Assembly (NCBI GenBank): GCA_964628235.1
Contig: CAZVLU010000023.1
Location: 1 to 50,765, forward strand
DNA from: CAMAVH01 sp964628235
Lineage (GTDB): Bacteria > Pseudomonadota > Alphaproteobacteria > SMXQ01
DNA: 50,765 nt
Direction of reading: 5' to 3'
This document shows positions 1 through 8,002 of this stretch, in pieces (the stretch's first letter is position 1; each line of letters starts with the position of its first letter). The notes under the pieces are model-generated. The model saw only the letters and a list, made by a program, of their open reading frames with translations, did no database searches and had not been told where the DNA came from. The position numbers and the translations under genes were made by a program.

Positions 1-1440
1 GGCGCAGGGGCAGGCGATGATGAGGACGGCGACCGCGTTGACCAGCGCGAAGCTCAATGCCGGAGACGGCCCGAAAGCGAGCCAGGCAGTGAAGGTCAGA
101 GCGGCCAGCGCCATCACCACCGGCACGAACCACATGGTCACCCGGTCGACCAGCGCCTGGATCGGCAGCTTCGAACCCTGCGCCTCCTCGACCATGCGGA
201 TGATACGGGAAAGGATGGTATCGCCCCCAACGGCCGTGGCGCGAAAGGCGAAAGCGCCGGTCTGGTTGACCGTGCCGCCGACGACGCTGGCCCCTGCGGC
301 CTTGGCGACCGGCATCGGCTCGCCGGTGATCATCGACTCGTCGACGAAGCTGTCGCCTTCGACCACTTCACCGTCGACCGGAATCCGCTCGCCGGGCCTC
401 ACCTCGACGACGTCGCCGGCCACGACGGTCTCGATCGGCAAATCGGTTACCTGCCCGTCGCGACGCACCCGGGCGGTCCTCGCCTGAAGACCGACCAGGC
501 GCTTGATGGCCTCGGACGTGCGACCCTTGGCTCGTGCCTCGAGCAGGCGACCAAGCAGGACCAGTGTGACGATGACGGCGGCGGCCTCGTAATAGACGTT
601 GATCGTGCCGGCCGGCAGGAAGCCGGGCGCAAAGGTAGCGACCAGCGAGTAGCCATAGGCGGCCAGCGTGCCGACGGCGACCAGCGAGTTCATATCGGGC
701 GCCAGCCGCCACAGCGCCGGCAGGCCCTTGTCGTAGAAGCGGATGCCCGGAACGAACAGCACGATCGTGGTCAGGGCGAACTGGATGTACCAGCTCCACT
801 GCATGCCGATCGTCGCGACGATGAGTTCGTGCGCGCCGGGGATCAGATGCGCCCCCATCTCGAGCACGAACACCGGCGCGGTGAGGATGGCCGCAAGCGT
901 GACGTCACGGCTCAGACCGCGCCGTTCCGCTTCCTTCCGGGTCGCCTGATCATCCGCCACACCGCCCTGAGGACCGGTAGCGAGCTTGGCGTCGAGCCTT
1001 GCCTCATACCCGACCGCTTTGATCGCGGCGATCAATCCAGCCACGTCCGCTGAGCCGCGAACGCTCGCCTTCTCTGTTGCGAGATTGACAATCGCTTCCG
1101 TCACGCCGGGGACGGCTTGCAAGGCGCGCTCGACCCGGCCGACACAGGAGGCGCAATTCATGCCCTCGATCGAGAACTGCAAAGGCGTTGGCGCAGAAAC
1201 GGCCTCAAGCACGGAGTATCCAGCCTCCTCGACCGCCTTGACGAGGTCGGCGCGGGCAACGCCGGCTTTGGTCGTGACGCTGGCGCGCTCGGTCGCCAGA
1301 TTGACCGATGCGGTTTCAACGCCGGAGACGGTTTTCAGGGCGCGTTCGACCCGCGCGACACAGGACGCGCAGGTCATGCCCTCGATGGGCAGGGAGATGG
1401 ATGCGCCAGCAAAATCCGTGGCGCGGATGGGGGCGTTCAT
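1..1440 (-). CDS. copA: Cu(+)-exporting P1B-1 ATPase CopA, N-terminal 480 residues (3' end outside window)
   Basis: Inner-membrane ATPase that pumps cytoplasmic Cu(I) out of the cell. The frame reads leftward from an ATG at 1440, preceded by GGGAGG six bases upstream, and stays open to base 1. Two HMA domains carry GMTCASC (Cys24/Cys27) and GMNCASC (Cys96/Cys99). They are followed by four hydrophobic helices and an actuator domain with the TGEP loop. The visible protein ends exactly at IIACPCA, the CPC copper site of the membrane channel (residues 477-479), so the phosphorylation and nucleotide domains lie off the window. It is divergent from copZ across a region with MerR-type operators, which suggests CueR control. 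Identification is firm; only the C-terminus is unseen. Confidence 0.95.
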   Translation of the reverse strand, partial: MNAPIRATDFAGASISLPIEGMTCASCVARVERALKTVSGVETASVNLATERASVTTKAGVARADLVKAVEEAGYSVLEAVSAPTPLQFSIEGMNCASCVGRVERALQAVPGVTEAIVNLATEKASVRGSADVAGLIAAIKAVGYEARLDAKLATGPQGGVADDQATRKEAERRGLSRDVTLAAILTAPVFVLEMGAHLIPGAHELIVATIGMQWSWYIQFALTTIVLFVPGIRFYDKGLPALWRLAPDMNSLVAVGTLAAYGYSLVATFAPGFLPAGTINVYYEAAAVIVTLVLLGRLLEARAKGRTSEAIKRLVGLQARTARVRRDGQVTDLPIETVVAGDVVEVRPGERIPVDGEVVEGDSFVDESMITGEPMPVAKAAGASVVGGTVNQTGAFAFRATAVGGDTILSRIIRMVEEAQGSKLPIQALVDRVTMWFVPVVMALAALTFTAWLAFGPSPALSFALVNAVAVLIIACPCA

Positions 1441-1479
1441 ATTGGCCTCCCTTCGCTTGTTCGAGTTCAACTGACGCAC

Positions 1480-1510
1480 AACTTGCGGCTTCCAACGATG
1501 GGAAGGTCAA
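1480..1510 (-). promoter_or_regulatory. CueR/MerR-type promoter-operator of copA
   Basis: Read on the minus strand: TTGACC (1510-1505), a 19-base spacer, then CAAGTT (1485-1480). The spacer contains the dyad CTTCC-N7-GGAAG. A 19-bp spacer with a centred CTTCC/GGAAG dyad is the known architecture of CueR-activated promoters such as E. coli copA. It lies about 40 bases upstream of the copA ATG. No cueR gene is in the window. Confidence 0.7.
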
Positions 1511-1536
1511 TACGGATTTTTTCTGCTCTGGCGGCC

Positions 1537-1567
1537 TTGACCTTACAACCGTTGGAAACCCCACCTT
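1537..1567 (+). promoter_or_regulatory. Second CueR/MerR-like operator, upstream of copZ
   Basis: TTGACC at 1537-1542 is followed by a 19-base spacer and a weak -10 (CACCTT, 1562-1567). The spacer holds the imperfect palindrome TTaCAAC-c-GTTGgAA (1543-1557). It shares CGTTGGAA with the copA operator 30 bp away. The position fits copZ-DUF305 transcription, but the -10 is poor, so the call rests on the dyad and spacing. Confidence 0.5.
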
Positions 1568-1602
1568 TGCGGCAGGAGATCCAGCAAAAAGGAGCGTTTC
1601 TC

Positions 1603-1797
1603 ATGGAACTTCGGATTGAAGGTATGACCTGCGGCGGCTGCGCCCGCTCGGTCACCAAGGCCATCCAGGGTGTCGATCCCAACGCCAAGGTGGAGCCCAA
1701 CCCCGCGACCCGCCAGGTCAAGGTCGAGACGACGGCAAGCCAGGCGCAGGTACAGCAGGCGCTTGCGAATGCGGGTTACCCAGCAACCGCTTCGTGA
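1603..1797 (+). CDS. copZ: CopZ-like heavy-metal-associated (HMA) metallochaperone
   Basis: A 64-residue single-domain HMA protein that would bind Cu(I) in the cytoplasm and hand it to CopA. It has the ferredoxin-like HMA pattern with the metal motif GMTCGGC (Cys10, Cys13) near the N-terminus and a C-terminal ANAGYPA segment. The ATG at 1603 follows AAAAAGGAG with an 8-base gap. The length matches the CopZ family (about 65-70 aa). It is divergent from copA and just upstream of a DUF305 gene. HMA identity is clear; copper specificity is inferred from context. Confidence 0.88.
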   Translation: MELRIEGMTCGGCARSVTKAIQGVDPNAKVEPNPATRQVKVETTASQAQVQQALANAGYPATAS

Positions 1798-1812
1798 TGA
1801 GGTAAGGAGACG

Positions 1813-2199
1813 ATGAACAAACTCACCCCCATCCTTATCGCGGGAGCCATCGTCGTGGTCGGCGGGCTGACGCTCGCCCAAGGCCAGATGAACATGCCGG
1901 GCCACGACATGTCCCAAATGAACATGCCGGCGGCGACGGATAGTGCTTCGACCAAGGACTACATGGATGCGATGAACCGCATGCAGCAGACCATGGTGAT
2001 GGACTACACCGGCGACGCCGACGTGGATTTCATGCGCGGCATGATCCCGCACCATCAAGGCGCCATCGACATGGCGAGGGTCGCCCTCGCATACGGCAAG
2101 GATCCCGCGGTTCGTACACTCGCCGAAGAGATCATCCGAGCCCAGGAAGCCGAAATCGCGACCATCCGGCAATGGCTCGAGGCACGGGGCGTCCAGTAG
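1813..2199 (+). CDS. DUF305 (CopM-like) exported metal-resistance protein
   Basis: A 128-residue protein with an N-terminal signal or anchor helix (residues 4-23), then a Met/His-rich stretch (MNMPGHDMSQMNMP) typical of periplasmic Cu/Ag binding. The DUF305 helical domain follows, with the signature FMRGMIPHHQGAIDMA around residues 72-87. DUF305 proteins are ferritin-like four-helix proteins frequently found with copper-resistance genes; the cyanobacterial member CopM binds copper. AAGGAG lies just before the ATG. It starts 15 bases after copZ and is probably co-transcribed. Function in copper sequestration is inferred. Confidence 0.85.
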   Translation: MNKLTPILIAGAIVVVGGLTLAQGQMNMPGHDMSQMNMPAATDSASTKDYMDAMNRMQQTMVMDYTGDADVDFMRGMIPHHQGAIDMARVALAYGKDPAVRTLAEEIIRAQEAEIATIRQWLEARGVQ

Positions 2200-2300
2200 G
2201 CGTCCAGCGGCTCAATGGCGCACAGCGTCAATGAGCGACTGTAACGAAAGGGCCAGGACTTGCGGGTCGCTTCTCTTGCTTCCTCCCGTTGGAAACGAAG

Positions 2301-4916
2301 ATGAGCCGGCCGCCGGAAAACAGACCGGCGGCCGGCTGCAATGATAACAGTGGGGGGCCAGAGGTGGCCGACAAGCTTCGTCTGGATATTCCGATCCTGC
2401 TACCGGGTGTCCTCGACCCCAAGGACGCTCGTATCGCCCGGCTGAGTTCGGAGATTGCGAGCCATGAAGGAGTGGAGAGGGCCCACATCGTCGGTGCCGG
2501 CGATGCAGCGCGTCTTTGTATCCACTACGACCCGGCCGTCCTGCCGCTGCCTCGCATCCGCGAATTGGTGTCCAGCGCCGGAGCCAGGATCAGCGACAAA
2601 TTTGGACATGTGTTGTGGCAGGTCTACGGAATCTGGCACGACCGCGGCGCGCGCGAGGTCGCCGAACAACTCCACACACTTCCCGGCGTGCTGGAGGCGG
2701 AAGCGAGCGCAATGGGCACGCTACGCGTCGAGTTCGACCGCACGCAGGGATCGGAGCAGTCGATCCGCGATGCGCTCGACGCGATGGGGGTCACGATAAG
2801 GGACGTCGCAGTCGCCCAGCCGCATCAGCCGGGGCAAGCCCTAGCCGCCGCGCCGCATGACGCAGCACGGGATGGCGGCAATCACGCCGGGCACGATCAT
2901 GTGGGCGGCGCCCACGCTAAGGGCGCCGGGCACGATCACGGGCATGGTGGCCTGCTCGGCCCCAACACCGAGATGATCTTCTCGCTGACCTGCGGCGCCC
3001 TTCTCGGTATCGGCGTGGTGCTCGAAAGGCTGCTGCCAGGCATCGCTCCGGGCTGGGTTCCTACCGCGCTATACCTCGGGGCTTATGTCTTCGGCGGCGC
3101 CTACACGCTGCGCGAGGCGGTCGACAATCTGCGCCAGCGGAAATTCGAGATCGACACGCTGATGCTGGTCGCGGCGGCGGGCGCGGCGGCGCTCGGCGCC
3201 TTCGAGGAAGGCGCGCTGCTACTCTTCCTGTTCAGCCTCGGCCACGCGCTCGAGCACTACGCCATGGGTCGGGCCAAGAAGGCGATCGAGGCGCTAGCCG
3301 AGCTTGCGCCAAGGACTGCCACAGTGCGGCGCGACGGCACGACGCGCGAAGTGGCCGTCGAGGGTCTGGTGCTTGGCGACATAGTCGTCGTGCGCCCCAA
3401 CGAGCGGCTGCCCGCAGACGGCTTCCTCGTAAAGGGCGAGACCAGCGTCAACCAGGCGCCGGTGACCGGCGAGAGCATTCCGGTCGACAAGCGGCCGGTC
3501 GGGGACCTCGCGGCGGCCCGCGCCCGGCCGAATGCCGTGAGCGCGGCCTCGCGCGTTTTCGCCGGCACGATCAACGGCGCCGGCGCCATTGATGTCGAGG
3601 TGACGCGCCTCTCCACCGAGACCGCGCTCGCCAAGGTCGTGCAGATGGTCAGTGAGGCGGAGACGCAGAAATCGCCGACGCAACGCTTCACCGACCGCTT
3701 CGAGCGCTACTTCGTGCCGGCCGTGCTGGCGCTCGCCTTCGTGCTGCTCTTCGCCTGGGTGGTGGTCGACGAGCCGTTCAGCGACAGCTTCTACCGCGCC
3801 ATGGCCGTCCTGGTGGCGGCTAGTCCCTGCGCTTTAGCCATTGCGACGCCGAGCGCAGTGCTTTCGGGCGTGGCGCGTGCGGCACGCGGCGGCGTCCTGG
3901 TGAAGGGCGGAGGGCCGCTTGAGAACCTCGGCTCGCTCAGCGCCATCGCCTTCGACAAGACCGGCACCCTGACCGAAGGGCGCCCGCGCATCACCGATGT
4001 CGTCCCCGCGGAAGGCGTCTCCGAAGACGAGCTACTCGCGGTCGCCGTGGCGGTCGAACGGCTGAGCGACCACCCACTCGCCGAAGCCATCGCCCGCGAC
4101 GGCCGCGAGCGCCTTGGCGGACGCGAGATCGCCGAGGCCCAGGACTTGAAGAGCCTCACCGGGCGCGGCGTCACCGCTTTGCTCGACGGCAAGCCAGTCT
4201 GGATCGGCAAGGCCGAGATGTTCGGCGCGGACGGCATCGCGCCGCTTGGCTCGGCGATGGCCGCCGCCATCGAAAAGCTGCGCGACGGGGGACGCACGAC
4301 CATGGTCGTGCGCCAGGGCGACCGCGAGCTCGGCGCGATCGGCCTGATGGACACCCCTCGTGCCGCCGCGCGCAAGGCCCTGGCGGAACTCCATGCCCTC
4401 GGCATCAGGCGGATGATCATGATCTCCGGGGACCACCAAAAGGTCGCCGATGCCATCGCCAAGGATGTCGGCCTCGACGAGGCTTGGGGCGACCTGATGC
4501 CCGAGGACAAGGTCGAGGCGATCAAGAAGCTGCGCAACGAGCAGAAAGTCGCCATGGTCGGCGACGGGGTCAACGATGCGCCGGCGATGGCGAGCGCCAC
4601 CGTCGGCATCGCGATGGGCGCGGCCGGCTCCGACGTGGCGCTTGAGACGGCCGATGTTGCGCTGATGGCGGACGATCTCAGCCACCTGCCGTTTGCGGTC
4701 GGCCTCAGCCGCCACACCCGCGGCATCATCCTTCAGAACGTTTTCATCAGTCTCGGCGTGGTCGTCCTGCTGGTCCCGGCGACAATCATGGGACTTGGCA
4801 TCGGTGCGGCAGTCGCGGTGCATGAAGGCTCCACGCTGGTCGTTGTCGTCAACGCACTGCGGCTGCTCGCATACCGCGACGGGCGGCAAACTGCGGATCG
4901 GACAGCAGCGGTATGA
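2301..4916 (+). CDS. P1B-4-type heavy-metal translocating P-type ATPase (Co/Zn/Fe export)
   Basis: An 871-residue ATPase with the phosphorylation motif DKTGTLT (Asp552), TGES, GDGVNDAPA and the HP motif DHPLAEA. Helix-6 motif SPC (508-510) replaces the CPC of copper pumps, and HEGST (His841) lies in the last helices. This SPC...HEGxT pair is the mark of subgroup P1B-4, known to export Co2+, Fe2+ or Zn2+. Two HMA-like repeats at the N-terminus (about 25-90 and 110-165) lack any CxxC. A His-rich linker (about 183-215) follows and could bind metal. The ATG at 2301 is chosen after GGAAACGAAG; a GTG at 2364 preceded by GGGGGG is an alternative. The stop overlaps the next ATG, giving tight coupling to a YtkA-like gene. 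Confidence 0.9.
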   Translation: MSRPPENRPAAGCNDNSGGPEVADKLRLDIPILLPGVLDPKDARIARLSSEIASHEGVERAHIVGAGDAARLCIHYDPAVLPLPRIRELVSSAGARISDKFGHVLWQVYGIWHDRGAREVAEQLHTLPGVLEAEASAMGTLRVEFDRTQGSEQSIRDALDAMGVTIRDVAVAQPHQPGQALAAAPHDAARDGGNHAGHDHVGGAHAKGAGHDHGHGGLLGPNTEMIFSLTCGALLGIGVVLERLLPGIAPGWVPTALYLGAYVFGGAYTLREAVDNLRQRKFEIDTLMLVAAAGAAALGAFEEGALLLFLFSLGHALEHYAMGRAKKAIEALAELAPRTATVRRDGTTREVAVEGLVLGDIVVVRPNERLPADGFLVKGETSVNQAPVTGESIPVDKRPVGDLAAARARPNAVSAASRVFAGTINGAGAIDVEVTRLSTETALAKVVQMVSEAETQKSPTQRFTDRFERYFVPAVLALAFVLLFAWVVVDEPFSDSFYRAMAVLVAASPCALAIATPSAVLSGVARAARGGVLVKGGGPLENLGSLSAIAFDKTGTLTEGRPRITDVVPAEGVSEDELLAVAVAVERLSDHPLAEAIARDGRERLGGREIAEAQDLKSLTGRGVTALLDGKPVWIGKAEMFGADGIAPLGSAMAAAIEKLRDGGRTTMVVRQGDRELGAIGLMDTPRAAARKALAELHALGIRRMIMISGDHQKVADAIAKDVGLDEAWGDLMPEDKVEAIKKLRNEQKVAMVGDGVNDAPAMASATVGIAMGAAGSDVALETADVALMADDLSHLPFAVGLSRHTRGIILQNVFISLGVVVLLVPATIMGLGIGAAVAVHEGSTLVVVVNALRLLAYRDGRQTADRTAAV

Positions 4917-5365
4917 GGCAGCGGGAAAACAGGGCCCCGTCGCCGGCCAGCACCACACGCTTCCGCTGGGTCATGGCTGGCGTCGCCGCAGTTTTCATAC
5001 TCCCGATCGCCGGCCTCATGAGCATTCCCTTTCTCATCGGCGATCCGCTCGCGGTCATCAGACCCGATGCCGCCCCCACGACGATTGCGAACAACTCCGA
5101 AAATGGGGCATTTGCACGCATCCAGATGAATCGCGGCGGCTCCTTCACGCTGGAGCTCGCCTTCTCCCGCGTCCGCGAAGATACTCCCCGCATAGAGGTG
5201 CGCATGCCGGAACACGGCATGGCCACGCCGCCGCGCGCTATCCGCCCGCTCGCCCCCGGACGGTTCCAGGTCGATGGCCAGTTCGCCATGCCAGGGCGCT
5301 GGCAGATTGCTGTCGACTACGGCGCCAGCTCGCAGGTGCTCGAATTCATCGTTGGCGAGTATTGA
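4913..5365 (+). CDS. YtkA/FixH-like domain protein, membrane-anchored
   Basis: A 150-residue protein with one N-terminal transmembrane or signal segment (about 18-43) and a beta-rich extracytoplasmic domain. The pattern MPEHGMATPPRA...G.F.V.G.FAMPGRW.I.V matches YtkA-like/FixH-type Ig-fold domains. Members occur in cytochrome-oxidase assembly and copper loci. The ATG overlaps the P1B-4 ATPase stop (ATGA), so the two are translationally coupled. Its Met/His loop could bind a metal ion, but that is inference. Confidence 0.7.
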   Translation: MRQRENRAPSPASTTRFRWVMAGVAAVFILPIAGLMSIPFLIGDPLAVIRPDAAPTTIANNSENGAFARIQMNRGGSFTLELAFSRVREDTPRIEVRMPEHGMATPPRAIRPLAPGRFQVDGQFAMPGRWQIAVDYGASSQVLEFIVGEY

Positions 5366-5370
5366 CGACG

Positions 5371-5823
5371 ATGATGACGATCGGGCGGCGTAGACTCGTT
5401 GTTGGCGGCGGCGCGGCATTTGTCCTCGTTGCAGGCGCCGTCTCCTACATCGTCTGGGATCGTCTTGCTATCGCAAGTCAACGACGCGCGACCCTCGAGT
5501 TGGGAGCGGCTCTCTACCAATCGACCTGTGCGACCTGCCACGGGGCGCGGCTAGAAGGCCAACCCGATTGGCAACGACGACGAGCCGACGGACGGTTGCC
5601 CGCACCGCCCCATGACGAGAGCGGGCATACCTGGCACCACTCCAACGAGATCCTATTCAATCTCACGAAGTTTGGGCCCCAGAACTATACGTCAGCGGAC
5701 TACCAATCCGACATGCCGGGTTTTGCCGGTGTCCTCAGCGACGAGGAGATCGTCGCGGTCCTTGAGTACATCAAGAGCACCTGGAGCGAAGAAACACGTC
5801 GCCGCCAAGCGAGTCGCAAATGA
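5371..5823 (+). CDS. Membrane-anchored class I cytochrome c
   Basis: A 150-residue protein with a basic N-terminus, a hydrophobic anchor (about 9-28) and one c-type heme site CATCH (Cys53, Cys56, His57). The likely axial Met115 is in SDMPGFAGVLSDEE. The C-terminal ALEYIKSTW-like helix is typical of monoheme class I cytochromes. The ATG at 5371 is the first of two adjacent ATGs and lies 5 bases after the YtkA-like stop. With the heme membrane protein downstream it may form an electron-transfer or metal-oxidation module, which is inferred from order only. Confidence 0.82.
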   Translation: MMTIGRRRLVVGGGAAFVLVAGAVSYIVWDRLAIASQRRATLELGAALYQSTCATCHGARLEGQPDWQRRRADGRLPAPPHDESGHTWHHSNEILFNLTKFGPQNYTSADYQSDMPGFAGVLSDEEIVAVLEYIKSTWSEETRRRQASRK

Positions 5824-5848
5824 CTGAAACCGATGCACGGAGGTTTGA

Positions 5849-6565
5849 TTGTCGGTGATTGGAAATGCCCTCATTCGGTACGCACGCTGGCGCCACGCCC
5901 TCATAGTCGTTCTCGCGCTGCTGCTTGTTTATTTGTTCGGCGTGGTCCACGGCCAGTGGAGCGATATGCACCGATGGAACCGGGCGACGGCCGATGCATC
6001 GTTCGTGTTGCTGACCATCACGATGGCACTCGGGCCCATGGCGCAGCTTTGGCCGCGCCTGCGCCTCCTTATCCCTTTCCGTCGCGAGCTTGGTATCTAC
6101 GCGGTTATGCTGGCGGCAATCCATACCGCGATTATTCTCGGCGGCTGGATCGTCTGGGACTTCGCGCGTCTGTTCGGGTTCGAGTTTCATCCGGGCCTCG
6201 GCCGCTACGTCATGGTTCAGCACGGCTTCGGACTGGCCAACGCGGTCGGCGTCCTGGCGCTCGTCTATGGGCTGACGCTTGCGCTGACGTCGTCCGATCG
6301 TCTCGTCCGCTTATTGGGTGGGCCTGTGTGGAAGTTCGTGCAGCGCGCAGCCTACGTATTGTGGGCGCTCGTGGTCGTCCACACCGGATACTTTCTTTTC
6401 CTTCAGTTTCTCGACTATCACCGCCAGACGCCGGCGCCGAACCCGCTTCAACCCTGGTATCTCGTGTTGATCGGGCTGGTCCTGGTCCTCCGCATCTCGG
6501 CGTCTGTGCATCTGTGGATCTCGGCGCGCAAACAAGCCGTGCGACGACAAGCCTCGCTGGCCTGA
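5849..6565 (+). CDS. Ferric-reductase-like transmembrane heme protein (MsrQ/YedZ-like)
   Basis: A 238-residue integral membrane protein with about six helices. His residues within helices (for example AAIHTAII and VVVHTGYF) fit b-heme ligands as in the ferric reductase-like domain family, which includes MsrQ. It lacks the FAD/NAD(P)H domains of full reductases, and no msrP partner is nearby. The TTG at 5849 is preferred because an ideal GGAGG sits five bases upstream; a GTG two codons later is the alternative. It begins 25 bases after the cytochrome c gene. Confidence 0.75.
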   Translation: MSVIGNALIRYARWRHALIVVLALLLVYLFGVVHGQWSDMHRWNRATADASFVLLTITMALGPMAQLWPRLRLLIPFRRELGIYAVMLAAIHTAIILGGWIVWDFARLFGFEFHPGLGRYVMVQHGFGLANAVGVLALVYGLTLALTSSDRLVRLLGGPVWKFVQRAAYVLWALVVVHTGYFLFLQFLDYHRQTPAPNPLQPWYLVLIGLVLVLRISASVHLWISARKQAVRRQASLA

Positions 6566-6684
6566 CATGACCAAGAGTTCAAGCTCGTGCCAACCCCATT
6601 TTGCGAGGACTTCGAGCCTAGGCCGTCGAGCTTCGTCTGGGCTGTCAACAAGTCTCCCTATTTCGGTCCTACCGTCACGTCGTA
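6566..6684 (+). pseudogene. Possible 39-codon remnant of a C-terminal coding fragment
   Basis: In the same frame as the preceding gene, right after its stop, 39 codons read HDQEFKLVPTPFCEDF... ...KSPYFGPTVTS then TAA. The composition is protein-like, with aromatic and Pro residues in plausible order, but there is no start codon and I do not recognise the family. It may be the tail of a deleted gene or chance. Confidence 0.2.
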
Positions 6685-6759
6685 ATACTGAAAGACCTTG
6701 TGGCAATCGATCAGAGGCAAAACCGGCAATACGAGGATTTGCCGATCGTGATTGATCAG

Positions 6760-7089
6760 ATGGTGGCGTGGCTAGGAAGAGCGCTCTTTTGTCTGGTGCT
6801 GGGTTTCAGCGTAGCGCCAGCGGCTGATCTCGCCATCGCGTATTCTGAGTTACCCGGCCACAAGGCGGAAGTGCTCGCCAGCCACGGCACCGATCGACCC
6901 GCCGACGAGCCCTCCGGAAGTGGCGGACGTAGCTGCCAAGGACCTGGCTCTTGCTGGGCCCTCCCGCGCGTGCTGCCCTATGTCTTCCCATTGCGACCGC
7001 CGGAAAGCGTCGTCGCCAACTTCTCCAGCACAATGCTGCCTGAGTGGATTTTGCCCCCTCTCGATCGACCGCCTCGAAGCGCTGTGTGA
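6760..7089 (+). CDS. Small secreted protein of unknown function, C-terminus RPPRSAV
   Basis: A 109-residue protein. The ATG at 6760 gives an immediate signal peptide (MVAWLGRALFCLVLGFSVAP, then AADLAIA); a GTG at 6700 would add 20 polar residues and is less likely. The mature part is polar and Gly/Ser-rich, with a Cys pair (RSCQGPGSCWA) at about 67-73. It ends in a Pro-rich segment reading PPLDRPPRSAV. No family is recognised. It resembles in layout the secreted Cys protein at 11806-12177 (signal, Cys cluster, PP...F, RPPR near the end). No good ribosome-binding site is seen. Confidence 0.55.
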   Translation: MVAWLGRALFCLVLGFSVAPAADLAIAYSELPGHKAEVLASHGTDRPADEPSGSGGRSCQGPGSCWALPRVLPYVFPLRPPESVVANFSSTMLPEWILPPLDRPPRSAV

Positions 7090-7137
7090 ACACGCACCAT
7101 AAGCCGCTTTGATACTGTCATTTATCGGGAGCATCCG

Positions 7138-7881
7138 ATGGTCGATATTTATCGTCGTCATTCCAAACGCATTTCAAATGCCCTCCTCAACCGCAGGATA
7201 TTTCTGCTGGGGGCAGCGTCCTTCCTGGCGGGCTGTGCCACAGCTAACGCCCAAACCGGTTCCACGCGCGCGCCTCGCCAGTGGCCGTTCGACCCGCAGT
7301 TTGCCGCCATGTATGCGGGTATTCACGACGAACCATTCCAGATCCCGCCTGTGGACGTCCGAACGATCGATCCGCAGCTTTTCCGCCAGAGCGTCTCCTA
7401 CTCAGGAGAGGAGCGGGCAGGCACAGTGGTGGTTGATCCCCACGCCAAGTTTCTCTACCTGGTCATGGAGAACGGCCAAGCCCTGCGCTATGGCGTCGGT
7501 GTCGGCCGCGATGGCTTCGAATGGTCGGGCCAAGGCGTCATACAGTACAAGCGCGTCTGGCCGCGCTGGACGCCGCCGGATGACATGGTCGCGCGCCAGC
7601 CCGAGCTGGAGCCATATAGCATCGCCAACGGCGGCATGCCGCCCGGACTCACCAACCCACTCGGCGCGCGGGCCCTCTACATCTTCCAGAACGGACGCGA
7701 CACACTGTACCGCCTACATGGCACGAATGAACCGTTGAGCATTGGCAAGGCCGTCTCCAGCGGGTGTATCAGGCTGTTCAATCAGGACGTGATCGACCTC
7801 TACAATCGCGTGCCCGACGGCACCCCGATCGTTGTCCGTGTAGCGCCTGGCGGCGACCCGTCGCCGCCGGTTGAACATTAG
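7138..7881 (+). CDS. L,D-transpeptidase (YkuD family) lipoprotein
   Basis: A periplasmic enzyme that makes or edits peptidoglycan cross-links, or attaches proteins to peptidoglycan, through a catalytic Cys. 247 residues. The N-terminus has RRIFLLGAASFLAGC, combining an arginine pair with a lipobox (LAGC). The YkuD domain begins at about residue 95 (AGTVVVDPHAKFLYLV) and ends with the active-site signature His194-Gly-Thr ... SSGCIRL (Cys210). The ATG at 7138 is the first in frame. YkuD lipoproteins of about this length are common in alphaproteobacteria; their link to the metal genes here is unknown. Confidence 0.9.
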   Translation: MVDIYRRHSKRISNALLNRRIFLLGAASFLAGCATANAQTGSTRAPRQWPFDPQFAAMYAGIHDEPFQIPPVDVRTIDPQLFRQSVSYSGEERAGTVVVDPHAKFLYLVMENGQALRYGVGVGRDGFEWSGQGVIQYKRVWPRWTPPDDMVARQPELEPYSIANGGMPPGLTNPLGARALYIFQNGRDTLYRLHGTNEPLSIGKAVSSGCIRLFNQDVIDLYNRVPDGTPIVVRVAPGGDPSPPVEH

Positions 7882-7967
7882 GCGCCTTGGCTCACCTCGT
7901 GGTCCATGCTCCGATCGATGAGCGACTGTTACACGGCGGGTTTGACGAACGTCAGGGATGACCTTGC

Positions 7968-7986
7968 TGTCAGGACTATCCTGACA
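7968..7986. promoter_or_regulatory. Perfect 8-3-8 palindrome upstream of the ClpX-type zinc-finger gene
   Basis: TGTCAGGA-CTA-TCCTGACA lies 17 bases before the ATG at 8003. It could be an operator for a dimeric repressor or an RNA hairpin in the leader. No T-tract follows, so it is not a normal terminator. I do not recognise the cognate regulator. Confidence 0.5.
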
Positions 7987-8002
7987 AGCGAGCATTCTAG
8001 AA

